Of a DNA stretch of 34,975 nucleotides, positions 8,284 to 17,434 are shown one piece after another. The number at the start of each line of letters is the position of its first letter. Position 1 is the stretch's first letter. The position numbers were made by a program, and so were the translations under genes. Location of the stretch: assembly GCA_947630065.1 (NCBI GenBank), contig CANRGE010000019.1, positions 1-34,975 of the forward strand, written 5' to 3'. This DNA comes from an uncultured Clostridia bacterium. Its GTDB lineage: Bacteria > Bacillota > Clostridia > TANB77 > CAG-508. Under the pieces are notes generated by a model that searched no databases, was not told the DNA's origin, and was given only the letters and a program-made list of their open reading frames with translations.

Positions 8284-8943
8284 TTATTTGTGAAGTATTG
8301 CTTTTAATGCCTTTATTTTTATTCCTTCCTGTGAAAACATTTTTTCATGTTCTGTTTCAATATTATCTAATATATTTTCACTATGTAAATCATAAGTTTT
8401 CCACACTACTTGATATCCAGCCTCTTCAAAGTATTTTAAACTTGCTAAAAATAGTCCATCATCATCTGTTTTAAAATAAATTTCTCCATTATCTTTTAAA
8501 AATACTTTATATTTTTCTAATTGTCTTGTATGTGTTAATCTTCTTTTTTGATGCTTTCCTCTTGGCCATGGATTACAAAAATTTATATATATTCTATCTA
8601 TTTGGTCTACCTCATCCATCATTAGTAGTATTCTTTCTATATCACATCGAGCAAGTAATACATTGTCTATTTCTCTATTTGCTTCTTTATACTTTTCTTC
8701 TATATTTCTTTTTGCTAATCCTAACATTGCATCTATTAAGTCTACTGCTATGTAATTTATATTTGGATTTTGTAATGCTAATTGTGATATAAATGCTCCT
8801 TTTCCGCAACCTAATTCCATATGCATTGGCTGTTGCTTTTTGAAACATTCGCTCCATTTTCCTTTATTTTCTTCCGGATGGTCTATATAAAAATTGCAAT
8901 TTTCTAACTCTGGTCTTGCCCATGCTCTTTTTCTTATTCTCAT
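8284..8943 (-). CDS. trmB: tRNA (guanine-N7)-methyltransferase TrmB, 219 aa
   Basis: This SAM-dependent enzyme makes m7G46 in the variable loop of tRNA. The SAM-binding motif ELGCGKG is at 43-49, followed by NYIAVDL. The substrate/catalytic region INFCNPWPRGKHQKRRL and the FKTDDDGLF segment are diagnostic. The N terminus MRIRKRAWARPEL also matches the family, and AAAGGAGAAATAG precedes ATG 8943. It is the first gene of a five-gene minus-strand operon ending at bofA. Length is typical. Confidence 0.97.
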   Translation of the reverse strand: MRIRKRAWARPELENCNFYIDHPEENKGKWSECFKKQQPMHMELGCGKGAFISQLALQNPNINYIAVDLIDAMLGLAKRNIEEKYKEANREIDNVLLARCDIERILLMMDEVDQIDRIYINFCNPWPRGKHQKRRLTHTRQLEKYKVFLKDNGEIYFKTDDDGLFLASLKYFEEAGYQVVWKTYDLHSENILDNIETEHEKMFSQEGIKIKALKAILHK

Positions 8944-9076
8944 CTATTTCTCCTTTATTATTGTAGACATTTATAGTTCAAAAAAATTATACCATATTAC
9001 ACAAAAATAGACAATGCTCAAAATTGAACATTATCTATTTTTATTAAACATGAAAAATTTCTCTAATGTTTATACA

Positions 9077-11677
9077 TTATTCTGTTCTTAATGCTATTAC
9101 TGGATCTTTTTTACTAGCAAATTTTGCTGGAATTAAACCTGCAATTATTGTTAATAACATGCTTATAACAACTAATATAATAGCTGCTTTTGTTGGTACC
9201 ATTGTTGTTATTTTTACTGCTGTTACTGCATAAATTAAATTATTTATTGGTATAGTTAAAAGCATTGTTACTCCTATTCCTATAATTCCTGATATAAATC
9301 CTATAATTAAAGTTTCTGCATTAAATACTCTCGAAATATCTTTTTTAGAAGCTCCTATTGCTCTTAATATTCCTATTTCTTTTGTTCTTTCTAATACTGA
9401 AATATATGTTATAATTCCAATCATTATTGATGAAACTATTAATGATATTGCAACAAATGCTATTAATACATAGCTTATTGCATTTATAATTTGACTAACT
9501 GATTTTATCATTGTTCCTACAATATCTGTATAATTTATAACATTATCTTCTTTGTCATTATTTCTTTGAAGTTCATTGTAATTATCAATTTCTGAAATTA
9601 TAGTCTCTTTTGAGTCAAAATCCTTTGGATAAATACTTATTGATGAAGGTTTATTTAAATCTATTGCTCCTAATTTTTCTAAGTTTTTCTCATAACTTGC
9701 ATCTGCATTTTCTCTATATGCTTGCATTAAATCTGCTAATTCTTCACTACTAAGCTTACTTAATGCCATTTTTTGTTCTGTTGATAAATTAGCATAATCT
9801 ATAGTTTCATTGTCTTCTGGAAACTCTAATCCTGTAAATACATTTATTTCTGGATTATCTTTTTGTTCTTTTACAATATCTGCTTGATTTGATTTTTCTA
9901 TTACATACTCTTTTAATTCTCTTGTATAGCCTATTCCTCCTGCCATACCTTGAGCTACAGATTGTTCATTTAATTTTATTATTCCTACTATTTTTATTTC
10001 TTCTGCTTGTGCAATTTTTTCTTTCATAAATTCTTCGTTATCTTCTTTATTTAACCAAGCTCCATTTTCCTTGTTGTAATAATCTGAACTTAATATTAAT
10101 TTATATGTTAAATCTAATAAATCTTCATATGTATATGATGTAGTTTCTAATTTTTCTAATTGTTCTCCATTTTCTGCTGATTTAACTTTATCTTTTATTT
10201 CTTGTTGTTCTTTTAGTCCTAATGAATATAATGCATAATCACTTATTTCATAATTATCTCCTACAATTAATACTACTTCATTATATTGCTTTGGCCAATT
10301 TCCAGCTATTAAATCATATTGTGATTTTAATAATTCTTCATTGTCTAGCATTTCTGTCCATACATTATTTGAGTTCATTGAAGAACTTGGAGCAGATATT
10401 CCCATAAAACTTGCATTGTTTTGTGCTTCTATCATATCTCCCATTCCCATAGCATCCATTACTGTACTTGGATTTACTCTTACAATTCCATTTGTTGTAT
10501 CAGTTTTATATAAATTTATATTCATATTATAACTATATTGAATTGCATTACTACTTTCTTTTATTTTATTATTGCCTTCTTCTATATGCTTTTTTAATTC
10601 AATTAAATTGTTATTTTTTACTTTATTTGATAATGTTGTTATTAATTCGTCTATTATATTAGATGAATATATTTTTCCTTCTTCTTTTTCTACATCTTCA
10701 TTTTCTGTTTCTCCCATTAATGTTTCTATCATACTATTTACATCTACTGTAGATTCTTCTATTATTAATGGATATGATGATAATGTATCTTCTTCTACTC
10801 TATTTATATAATTTTGTACACCTGTAGATATTGCTAAAATTAATGCTATTCCTATTATTCCTATACTTCCTGCAAATGATGTTAAAATAGTTCTTCCCTT
10901 TTTAGTCATTAAATTGTTTAAACTTAATCTTAATGCTGTAAAGAATTTCATAGAAGTTCTTTTATATTTATTATCTTGTATTTTATTTTCTTTTTCTTGT
11001 GTTATTTGGTTTGAATCATCTGTTATTTTTCCATCTAATATTTTAATAATTCTTGTAGAATATTTTTCTGCTAAGTCTGGATTATGTGTTACCATTATAA
11101 TTAGTTTATCTTTTGAAATTTTCTTAAGTATTTCCATTACTTGCACACTTGTTTTTGTGTCTAATGCTCCCGTTGGTTCATCTGCAAGTATTATATCTGG
11201 ATTATTTACAAGAGCTCTTGCTATAGCTACTCTTTGCATTTGTCCGCCAGAAAGTTCGTTAGGCTTTTTATTTATTTGTTCTTTTAATCCAACTTCTTCT
11301 AATGCCTTTATAGCCCTTTGCTTTCTTTCTTTTTTTGATACTCCTGAAATTGTTAGTGCAAGTTCAACATTTGATAAAACAGTTTGATGTGATATTAAAT
11401 TATAACTTTGAAATACAAAACCTACAGAATAATTTCTATAAGAATCCCAATCTCTGTCTTTAAATTCTTTTGTTGATTTACCATTAATTATTAAGTCTCC
11501 ACTTGTATATCTATCTAATCCACCTATTATATTAAGTAATGTTGTTTTTCCACATCCACTTTGTCCTAATATAGATACAAATTCTGATTCTCTAAATTCT
11601 ATATCTATTCCCTTTAATGCTTCTACCTTCTCATTTCCACTCTCATATATCTTCTTAATATTTTTTAATTTTAACAT
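9077..11677 (-). CDS. Fused ABC transporter ATPase-permease (MacB/FtsX type), 866 aa
   Basis: A LolD/MacB-type ATPase domain at the N terminus has Walker A GQSGCGKTT (38-46), signature LSGGQMQR (142-149), Walker B ILADEPTGALD (about 163-173) and the switch His in MVTHNPD. It is fused to a permease with one membrane helix (about 260-285), a large extracytoplasmic domain (about 290-730) and three C-terminal helices bearing an FtsX domain (ISVLERTKEIGILRAIGAS). This is the MacB-like topology of exporters and mechanotransmission systems for peptides. It is monocistronic in appearance with AGGAGAAG before ATG. No two-component system or peptide gene is adjacent, so the substrate is unknown. Confidence 0.92.
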   Translation of the reverse strand: MLKLKNIKKIYESGNEKVEALKGIDIEFRESEFVSILGQSGCGKTTLLNIIGGLDRYTSGDLIINGKSTKEFKDRDWDSYRNYSVGFVFQSYNLISHQTVLSNVELALTISGVSKKERKQRAIKALEEVGLKEQINKKPNELSGGQMQRVAIARALVNNPDIILADEPTGALDTKTSVQVMEILKKISKDKLIIMVTHNPDLAEKYSTRIIKILDGKITDDSNQITQEKENKIQDNKYKRTSMKFFTALRLSLNNLMTKKGRTILTSFAGSIGIIGIALILAISTGVQNYINRVEEDTLSSYPLIIEESTVDVNSMIETLMGETENEDVEKEEGKIYSSNIIDELITTLSNKVKNNNLIELKKHIEEGNNKIKESSNAIQYSYNMNINLYKTDTTNGIVRVNPSTVMDAMGMGDMIEAQNNASFMGISAPSSSMNSNNVWTEMLDNEELLKSQYDLIAGNWPKQYNEVVLIVGDNYEISDYALYSLGLKEQQEIKDKVKSAENGEQLEKLETTSYTYEDLLDLTYKLILSSDYYNKENGAWLNKEDNEEFMKEKIAQAEEIKIVGIIKLNEQSVAQGMAGGIGYTRELKEYVIEKSNQADIVKEQKDNPEINVFTGLEFPEDNETIDYANLSTEQKMALSKLSSEELADLMQAYRENADASYEKNLEKLGAIDLNKPSSISIYPKDFDSKETIISEIDNYNELQRNNDKEDNVINYTDIVGTMIKSVSQIINAISYVLIAFVAISLIVSSIMIGIITYISVLERTKEIGILRAIGASKKDISRVFNAETLIIGFISGIIGIGVTMLLTIPINNLIYAVTAVKITTMVPTKAAIILVVISMLLTIIAGLIPAKFASKKDPVIALRTE

Positions 11678-11747
11678 TTATCTTCTCCTTTCATATTTAT
11701 TTATAATATATTTCATTAATAAAACTGTCAATACATTTTTTTAAAGT

Positions 11748-11776
11748 TTGTATAATTCACATATTTATGCTATAAT
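11748..11776 (+). promoter_or_regulatory. Sigma-A-type promoter of the lipoprotein gene
   Basis: TTGTAT (11748-11753) and a perfect TATAAT (11771-11776) are 17 bp apart, about 75 bases upstream of the lipoprotein start, in the divergent region facing the ABC gene. Confidence 0.6.
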
Positions 11777-11799
11777 TATGTTATAGTAACAATTAATTT

Positions 11800-11824
11800 A
11801 TATGCAATTTATTAAATTGCATAT
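11800..11824. promoter_or_regulatory. Perfect palindrome in the lipoprotein leader
   Basis: ATATGCAATTT, three bases, AAATTGCATAT: a perfect 11-bp dyad between the promoter and the ribosome binding site. It could be an operator or a leader-RNA hairpin. Confidence 0.5.
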
Positions 11825-11850
11825 ACCAAAAAAAAGAAAGGAAAAATCTT

Positions 11851-12483
11851 ATGAAAAATTTAAAAGCGACCTTTATTTTGGTACTATTAACTTGCACTCT
11901 TGCTTTATCTGGGTGCTCACGGGAGACAAAAATCTTGGTAACCAGTTTAGTTTCCGATTCAGCATCTGAAAAGTTATTTTCAACGTGCGATACTCTCTTA
12001 GAGTCAGCAAAAGTTACGCAACAAGTACAAAGCAATACAGAGGATTTAGTTTTTTTAAATGGAGAGTTAACAGATACTACCGAGCAAACACAGATTGTTG
12101 AAATGGTAAGTGCACCATCTCAGCCAGTTTATACTGTTCAAACTTCTGTTACCCCATTTGTTAGTTGTTTGTTTCATCAAAATTTTTTCTCTTTGAAACC
12201 ACGAACAACTAAAGCTGACTGCATTGACAATCCCTTTGATCTTAATACTATCTATCAATATGCAGATAGGAATCTTAACTTATTTGTCTACGGCAGTATT
12301 ATAGATCAAATATATGCACTTGATGGCAATATGAATCGTACTGAAACATTACCTTTTACGACCGTAAATGGCATAATTTACGTAAATTATTATATGCCTG
12401 GCGCTGGCACTTATTCTTTTGAGATTGTTACACACAATACTAAAAATGTATATCAGAGTTTTTATGTAAGTGTTAAATATTAA
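11851..12483 (+). CDS. Putative secreted lipoprotein, 210 aa
   Basis: The N terminus is a lipoprotein signal peptide: basic MKNLK, a hydrophobic stretch, then lipobox LSGC with Cys22 as the lipidation site. The mature part is Ser/Thr-rich and ends in a beta-strand-like domain with VNYYMPGAGTYSFEIVTHNT, reminiscent of an immunoglobulin-like fold; no family is recognised. AAAGGA precedes ATG. It is a single gene with its own promoter, leader palindrome and strong terminator, divergent from the ABC gene. Composition is less AT-rich than the neighbours. The codon after the lipobox Ser is an in-frame CGG, absent from backbone genes, so transfer from another genome is plausible. Confidence 0.75.
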   Translation: MKNLKATFILVLLTCTLALSGCSRETKILVTSLVSDSASEKLFSTCDTLLESAKVTQQVQSNTEDLVFLNGELTDTTEQTQIVEMVSAPSQPVYTVQTSVTPFVSCLFHQNFFSLKPRTTKADCIDNPFDLNTIYQYADRNLNLFVYGSIIDQIYALDGNMNRTETLPFTTVNGIIYVNYYMPGAGTYSFEIVTHNTKNVYQSFYVSVKY

Positions 12484-12492
12484 AGCAAAGTG

Positions 12493-12535
12493 CAAAGAAA
12501 ACTCAGCTGATGTAATATCAGCTGAGTTTTCTTTG
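12493..12535 (+). terminator. Terminator of the lipoprotein gene
   Basis: A 19-bp perfect stem (CAAAGAAAACTCAGCTGAT and its complement) around a 5-base loop starts nine bases after the stop. The A/T runs on both sides suit either direction. Confidence 0.85.
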
Positions 12536-12583
12536 TAATAGGAGAAGTAATAATTTTAATATATTTACGTTTTTAATTCATTC

Positions 12584-12793
12584 TTATTTACTTTTTTCTT
12601 TACAATTAGTATTATAACAATATTTACAATACCAATTATAAAAATAATATTTGGTATTTTTACATCTTTTTTGTGTTATCTCTTCTAAGTTATCTATTTC
12701 TAATTCTACCAACTCTTTTGCAGTGTCTAAAGAACCTATTGTTATACAATTTTTTATTCTATTTAATATTTCAAGCATTTTTTCTTCTTTCAT
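12584..12793 (-). CDS. Small Cys-rich protein, 69 aa, unknown
   Basis: AAGGAAGG lies upstream of ATG 12793. The N-terminal 40 residues look helical (MLEILNRIKNC, TAKELVELEIDNLEE). The C terminus has Cys residues as CKYCYNTNC, possibly a metal-binding knuckle, plus aromatic residues. No family is recognised. It is divergent from the small XRE gene at 12936 and may belong to the same accessory locus. AT-rich composition matches the backbone. Confidence 0.5.
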   Translation of the reverse strand: MKEEKMLEILNRIKNCITIGSLDTAKELVELEIDNLEEITQKRCKNTKYYFYNWYCKYCYNTNCKEKSK

Positions 12794-12935
12794 TATTAAC
12801 CTTCCTTTTATATAACATAATTTTTTTATTATATAAAGATTTGTTTTTATATTGTATCATAAAGTGCATAGGCTTGTCTAGGTGTCTTCACTTATTAAAA
12901 TTATTGTTATATTATTATAATTAGGAGGTAATTAT

Positions 12936-13154
12936 ATGGTACAACTAAATATTGAAAATTTGCTTAAGAAAAATAATATGAGCAAAGAAAAGTTGTGTAA
13001 ATCAATGAATATTACTCGTTGGAACCTTAATAAAGCTATAAAAGGTCATAGTTCTATATCTTATAAATATTTAGAAGGTTTTTGTAAAGCTTTAAATTGT
13101 AGTTTTGATGAGCTTTTAATTATTATAGAAGATGAGGATAAAAAGGAGGCTTAA
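12936..13154 (+). CDS. Small XRE/Cro-type helix-turn-helix protein, 72 aa
   Basis: Essentially a bare HTH domain: IENLLKKNNMSKEKLCKSMN then ITRWNLNKAIKG as recognition region, ending in FDELLII, the usual XRE tail. TAGGAGGT precedes ATG at a good distance. Its last four bases overlap the end of the convergent 83-aa gene. With the second XRE gene at 13507 it frames a small locus that may be a remnant or regulatory module of a mobile element, an inference. Confidence 0.8.
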   Translation: MVQLNIENLLKKNNMSKEKLCKSMNITRWNLNKAIKGHSSISYKYLEGFCKALNCSFDELLIIIEDEDKKEA

Positions 13155-13402
13155 TTCTTAAATCTCTTTCTTAATTCCTTGTCTATTTTTTTATTTATTT
13201 TTATTGTTTTTTTACTGTCTTCTCCATATATATTTATATATTCTTTTTGTTTGTCTATTAACTTTCTAATTTTTTTATCTAATAAGATTTTTATATTTTT
13301 TTCATAAATATTGATAGTTCTTAATGTTTCTATTTTCCAATTATCTTTGTTTAATGAATCTTTAATATTCTTAAGTATTGTTATTGCATCTTGTTTGTCC
13401 AT
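13151..13402 (-). CDS. Coiled-coil-like 83-aa protein, unknown
   Basis: The protein is almost wholly charged and helical (Lys, Ile, Asp, Glu rich), with no Cys, membrane segment or signal peptide. AAGGAGATAAT precedes ATG 13402. It is convergent with the small XRE gene and divergent from the XRE gene at 13507, with a dyad in between. This layout resembles small regulator/effector loci, but a toxin-antitoxin role is not supported by any recognised motif. Confidence 0.55.
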   Translation of the reverse strand: MDKQDAITILKNIKDSLNKDNWKIETLRTINIYEKNIKILLDKKIRKLIDKQKEYINIYGEDSKKTIKINKKIDKELRKRFKN

Positions 13403-13426
13403 TTTTATTATCTCCTTGTGTATAAA

Positions 13427-13444
13427 AGTGTCGTCTTCGACACT
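13427..13444. promoter_or_regulatory. Dyad between divergent genes, probable operator
   Basis: AGTGTCG, four bases, CGACACT: a perfect 7-bp inverted repeat, unusually GC-rich for its surroundings. It lies between the divergent 83-aa gene and the XRE gene at 13507, a natural place for autoregulation. Confidence 0.5.
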
Positions 13445-13506
13445 ATACTATCATATCTTTATAATAAAATCAATTTGTAATATAAAAAGGTTGGAGAAAA
13501 TGTAGT

Positions 13507-13770
13507 ATGAAAAGTACCATAAAATATAACAGTAAGCTTAATGCTATTGGCGATAAAATAAAAAAATATAGAAAACAAAATCATATGACTCAAGAGCAAC
13601 TATGTAGCAAATTACAATTATTAGGTATTGATATGTCTGTTAATTCATTGAAGAAAATAGAGGTAGGCAATAGAATTATAAAAGAATATGAACTTGCTAG
13701 TTTTACAAAAATTTTAAATGTTTCAGCAGATGAATTATTAAAAGACTGTGTAGAAAATTTAGCAAAATAA
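13507..13770 (+). CDS. XRE-family HTH regulator, 87 aa
   Basis: A single HTH domain: IGDKIKKYRKQNHMTQEQLCSKLQ, then a turn with a short insertion (LLGIDMS), VNSLKKIEVG as recognition helix, and VSADELLKD as the family's last helix. ATG follows GGTTGGAG. The gene ends 22 bases before a bidirectional terminator shared with spo0A. It probably acts on the dyad at 13427-13444, inferred from position. Confidence 0.82.
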   Translation: MKSTIKYNSKLNAIGDKIKKYRKQNHMTQEQLCSKLQLLGIDMSVNSLKKIEVGNRIIKEYELASFTKILNVSADELLKDCVENLAK

Positions 13771-13792
13771 TTATTTAAATATTTAATAAGTA

Positions 13793-13836
13793 AAAAGCGA
13801 CATGAAGTAATTAAATTTTTACTTCATGTCGCTTTT
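13793..13836. terminator. Bidirectional terminator between the XRE gene and spo0A
   Basis: An 18-bp perfect stem (AAAAGCGACATGAAGTAA and its complement) with A and T runs at its ends lies between two convergent genes. Confidence 0.85.
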
Positions 13837-13839
13837 CAC

Positions 13840-14661
13840 TTATGCACTTTTTAATTCTAATCTTAATTTATCTGCAATCATTGCAATAAATTCTGAATTC
13901 GTTGGCTTTCCTTTTGCTGCTGATACTGTGTAGCCAAATATATTTTCTACTGTATCTAATTGTCCTCTTCCCCATGCCACTTCTATTGCATGACGAATTG
14001 CGCGTTCTACTCTTGATGGAGTTGTATGAAATTTTTGTGCTATGCTAGGATATAATTGTTTTGTTATTTGATTTATAACATCTATATCATTTACAACTAA
14101 CATTATTGCTTCTCTTAAATATTGATAACCTTTTATATGAGCAGGAACACCTACTTCATGAATTATATTTGTAACTAATGCTTCTAAATTGCTTTCATCT
14201 TTTTTGTTTTGTGAAGCTATTTCTATATATGGGGCTTTTATTTCTTTTGTCATCATACTTACATTTTTAGTTTGAGATGGTGTATAACTTTTTAACTCCT
14301 TTGCTCTTTTTATTAATTCTTGTATATCAAATGGTTTTACTATGTAATATTCTGCTCCTAATTCTATTGCCCTTTGTGTTATTTTATCTTGTCCAACTGC
14401 TGATAGCATTATGCACATTGGTTTATTTTTTATATTTGTGTTCTTTATTTTTTCCAACACTCCTATACCATCCAAATGTGGCATTATAACATCTAATAAT
14501 AAAATATCTGGTTGCATATTGCATACCATTTCATATGCTTCATTTCCATCTCTTGCCATTCCTATAACTTCCATATCTTCTTCTTGACTTACATAACTTG
14601 ATAATTTTTTTGCAAATTCCATATTGTCATCTGCTATTAAAACTGTAATTTTTTCTTTCAC
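13840..14661 (-). CDS. spo0A: Sporulation master regulator Spo0A, 273 aa
   Basis: A receiver domain (VLIADDN acidic pocket, [10 protein letters not shown] with phospho-acceptor Asp, MLSA, YIVKPF with conserved Lys) is joined by a linker to the Spo0A C-terminal DNA-binding domain. Its signature stretches are [33 protein letters not shown], split here as [11 protein letters not shown] and [13 protein letters not shown], and AWGRG with [12 protein letters not shown] at 14661 is chosen because AGGAGGG is six bases upstream; longer in-frame starts lack a site and exceed the family length. It is the phosphorelay target that starts sporulation. It is not adjacent to spoIVB here. It converges with an XRE gene. 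Confidence 0.97.
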   Translation of the reverse strand: MKEKITVLIADDNMEFAKKLSSYVSQEEDMEVIGMARDGNEAYEMVCNMQPDILLLDVIMPHLDGIGVLEKIKNTNIKNKPMCIMLSAVGQDKITQRAIELGAEYYIVKPFDIQELIKRAKELKSYTPSQTKNVSMMTKEIKAPYIEIASQNKKDESNLEALVTNIIHEVGVPAHIKGYQYLREAIMLVVNDIDVINQITKQLYPSIAQKFHTTPSRVERAIRHAIEVAWGRGQLDTVENIFGYTVSAAKGKPTNSEFIAMIADKLRLELKSA

Positions 14662-14785
14662 TTTTTTCCCTCCTAATATACTAAAAAATTGTAAAAATTT
14701 TACAGTTTTGATTATAGTATTATTTCCAAATATTTGCAATAGTTTTTTTATACTTTTTTGAATTTCTTTTGATTTTTCTGCACTT

Positions 14786-15421
14786 TTAAAAAGTATTTTT
14801 TATATATTTTTCTTGTATCTTTTCTACTTTTGTCGTATTGTTCTTTAATGTGTCGAGAAAATTTTTTAAATCTTCTAATTTCTTTTTCGAAATTTCTATA
14901 AAAATTTCTACTCCGTCTGAATATTCTTCTTTTAATATTTTTATTTTTTCTTTTCGTACATAATATTTGAATTTATCTATGTCTGAATAGTCTAATTTTA
15001 TCTTAATTTCTTCTCCTTGCTCCATTTCTACAAATTCACTTATTTTTAATGCTTCCATAGCAGATTCAGAATAAGCTCGTACAAGTCCTCCTGTCCCCAA
15101 TAGTATTCCTCCAAAATATCTAGTAACTATAATTAAAACATTACATAGCTCCATATTTTTAATTATATTTAATAAAGGTCCTCCTGCAGTACCAGATGGT
15201 TCCCCATCATCACTACATTTTTCTATAATACTATTTTTCTCATCAAAAGTAATATAAGCAAAACAATTATGTTTCGCATCAAAATACTTTTTCTTTATTT
15301 CTTTTATTTTTATTTCTGCTTCTTCTTTATTCTCTATATTATAAATATTTGCAATAAATTTAGATTTTTTCTCTACTATTTGAGCTGTATAATTTCCATT
15401 AATAGTTTTAAATTTTTCCAT
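14786..15421 (-). CDS. IMPACT/YigZ (UPF0029) family protein, 211 aa
   Basis: The N-terminal UPF0029 domain is clear: [34 protein letters not shown] and [20 protein letters not shown]. The C-terminal domain (about 135-205) is the EF-G-like ferredoxin fold usual in YigZ. Function is poorly defined, with translation-related roles suggested for the family. It is the last gene of a four-gene operon, nine bases after the HI0933-type flavoprotein. Confidence 0.92.
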   Translation of the reverse strand: MEKFKTINGNYTAQIVEKKSKFIANIYNIENKEEAEIKIKEIKKKYFDAKHNCFAYITFDEKNSIIEKCSDDGEPSGTAGGPLLNIIKNMELCNVLIIVTRYFGGILLGTGGLVRAYSESAMEALKISEFVEMEQGEEIKIKLDYSDIDKFKYYVRKEKIKILKEEYSDGVEIFIEISKKKLEDLKNFLDTLKNNTTKVEKIQEKYIKNTF

Positions 15422-15430
15422 TTTATCTCC

Positions 15431-16675
15431 TTAATTCATTCCTGCAGTATAGCCTGTTGAATATGCTATTTGTAGATTAAATCCTCCTGTATATGCATCA
15501 ACATCAATTATTTCTCCCGCAAAAAATAATCCTCTTACTATTTTTGATTCCATGGTTTTTGAATTTATTTCTTTAATATTAATTCCTCCAGATGTTACAA
15601 TAGCTTCTTCTATACTTCTAAATTCTTTTATAGTTAATGTGAAATTTTTTAATACTTTAACTAATTTTTGTCTTTCTTCTTTTGTTATTTCACATACTTT
15701 TTTATTTGGATTTATATTTGTTTTTTCTATAATTATTGGAATCATTTTCTGTGGTAATAATTCTTCTAAACTATTTTTATATTGTTTATTATTAAATTTT
15801 TTGAAATCTTGAATTATTCTATTATCTAATTTTTCTTCTGATAATGCTGGTTTTAAATCTATTGATAATATAATTTTATTTTGTTTTAAAAGTTCATCTA
15901 TATTTTTTACTCTTAGCAAATGCGCTGTCCCACTTAATATTGTTGGTCCTGATACTCCAAAATGCGTAAATAGCATTTCCCCAAAATCATCATAAATTTC
16001 CTTACCATTTTCTAAGTTTTTAAATTTTATACTAACATTTCTTAGACTTAATCCTTGCATTCTTTTGCAAGTATCTTGTTCTTTTGCTACAAGTGGCACT
16101 AATGATGGTCTTATTGTGGTTATAGTATGTCCTAATTTTTGAGCCATTTTATATCCATCTCCTGTAGACCCAGTAGTAGGATAGCTTTTACCTCCTGTTG
16201 CTAAAATAACCTTATCTGCTAATATTGTTTCTTGACTAGTTTTTACTCCAATTACTCTATTATTTTCTTGCAAAATTTCTAACACTTCTGTATTAGTTTT
16301 TATTTCTATTTTCTGTTCTTTTAATTCTTGCATTAATGCATTTAACACATCTAATGATTTATCTGATTCTGGAAATACTCTATTTCCTCTTTCATTTTTA
16401 GTTTTGACATTGTGTTTATTTAATAATGAAATTATATCTTTATTAGTAAAATTGTTAAATGCACTATATAAAAATTTTCCATTGCCAGGTATATAATTTA
16501 TAAATTCACTAATGTCAATACTACTTGTTATATTGCATCTTCCTTTTCCTGTTATTAGTAATTTTTTTCCGCACATATTCATTTTTTCTAAAATTATAAC
16601 TTCATTACCATTCTTTCTTGCAGATATTGCTGCAAGCATTCCAGCTGGTCCTCCTCCTATTACTATAACCTTCAT
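15431..16675 (-). CDS. HI0933/BaiN-type NAD(P)/FAD-dependent oxidoreductase, 414 aa
   Basis: The N-terminal dinucleotide-binding motif is VIGGGPAGMLAA, followed by NEVIILEKMNMCGKKLLITGKGRCNIT (here split as NEVIILEK and CGKKLLITGKGRCNIT), the family hallmark. A second FAD contact is VILATGGKSYPTTGSTGDGY, and the C terminus FFAGEIIDVDAYTGGFNLQ is also diagnostic. Start ATG 16675 is preferred because GGAAAGGAA lies just before it. Substrate is unknown; BaiN-type reductases act on unsaturated steroids in some gut bacteria, but similarity at this level does not show that. It sits in a tight operon between the nucleosidase-like gene and the IMPACT gene. Confidence 0.93.
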   Translation of the reverse strand: MKVIVIGGGPAGMLAAISARKNGNEVIILEKMNMCGKKLLITGKGRCNITSSIDISEFINYIPGNGKFLYSAFNNFTNKDIISLLNKHNVKTKNERGNRVFPESDKSLDVLNALMQELKEQKIEIKTNTEVLEILQENNRVIGVKTSQETILADKVILATGGKSYPTTGSTGDGYKMAQKLGHTITTIRPSLVPLVAKEQDTCKRMQGLSLRNVSIKFKNLENGKEIYDDFGEMLFTHFGVSGPTILSGTAHLLRVKNIDELLKQNKIILSIDLKPALSEEKLDNRIIQDFKKFNNKQYKNSLEELLPQKMIPIIIEKTNINPNKKVCEITKEERQKLVKVLKNFTLTIKEFRSIEEAIVTSGGINIKEINSKTMESKIVRGLFFAGEIIDVDAYTGGFNLQIAYSTGYTAGMN

Positions 16676-16676
16676 A

Positions 16677-17426
16677 TTATTCCTTTCCATATTTATATAG
16701 AATTTCTTTAGCTAACTCATATGCAAATTCTTGTGCCCCATTTGCAACATTTCTTTCATAATCTTCTTTAAGCATAATATTGTCTGATATGACTCTTATT
16801 CCTATTATGCTTGTTTTATATTTACTTGCTATTGTATATGCTCCAATTGATTCCATGTCTGCTGAAATCGTATTAAAGTTTTCGTTAAACCATAATATTC
16901 TATCTATTTCGTTATTCCACATATCTCCGCTTCCTAAAATTCCAACATGCACATTTCCACTTTTATAAGTATTTTTAATATTTTCAGCTATCTTTAATAA
17001 TTCATCATCAGTTTTAATTATATTATTATTTTCTTCTATCTCATCATCTGATGTAAATTTAGTTATTTCCCATTCAAATGGATTAGAACCTTCTCCTTCT
17101 TTTTTATATGCTGTTTTATATGTATTCGTATTAATACATGCATTTCCTATTATCAAATCGTTTTTATGAATATTTCTTGCTGTTCCTCCTGCTACTCCTT
17201 GATTTATAATACATATTGGCATAATTTTTTTTATTCCTATATATGTTGCTAGTGCTGAATTTACTGTTCCTATTTTAGTTTCTGATAGTACAATTTTATT
17301 ATTATCTATTTTTCCTATTATAAAGTTATATCCATCAATTTCTATTTCTTCTATATTGTTTAACTTACTTTTTATGTAGTTTAATTCTACTTTCATAGCT
17401 CCTTGTATTAATATTGTTTTTTCCAT
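16677..17426 (-). CDS. MTA/SAH nucleosidase-like phosphorylase-fold protein, 249 aa
   Basis: PNP/UDP phosphorylase-fold features: IGTVNSALATYIGI, CIINQGVAGGT, VGILGSGDMW, the purine/ribose motif SADMESIGAYTIA with the conserved Glu, and GIRVISDN with the catalytic Asp. 5'-methylthioadenosine/S-adenosylhomocysteine nucleosidase is the best guess because of the DMES motif. Insertions around 110-140 leave room for another nucleoside substrate. The neighbour upstream, eight bases away, is a methionine-gamma-lyase-like enzyme, which fits sulfur amino-acid and SAM recycling. ATG 17426 has GGAGAAAAA upstream. Confidence 0.85.
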   Translation of the reverse strand: MEKTILIQGAMKVELNYIKSKLNNIEEIEIDGYNFIIGKIDNNKIVLSETKIGTVNSALATYIGIKKIMPICIINQGVAGGTARNIHKNDLIIGNACINTNTYKTAYKKEGEGSNPFEWEITKFTSDDEIEENNNIIKTDDELLKIAENIKNTYKSGNVHVGILGSGDMWNNEIDRILWFNENFNTISADMESIGAYTIASKYKTSIIGIRVISDNIMLKEDYERNVANGAQEFAYELAKEILYKYGKE

Positions 17427-17434
17427 TTTTTCTC

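Noticed and set aside
10914..11387. Open frame of 157 aa on the plus strand inside the ABC gene
   Set aside because: It is antisense to the ATPase domain, which has all its motifs. The frame is open only because of codon bias and has no ribosome binding site.
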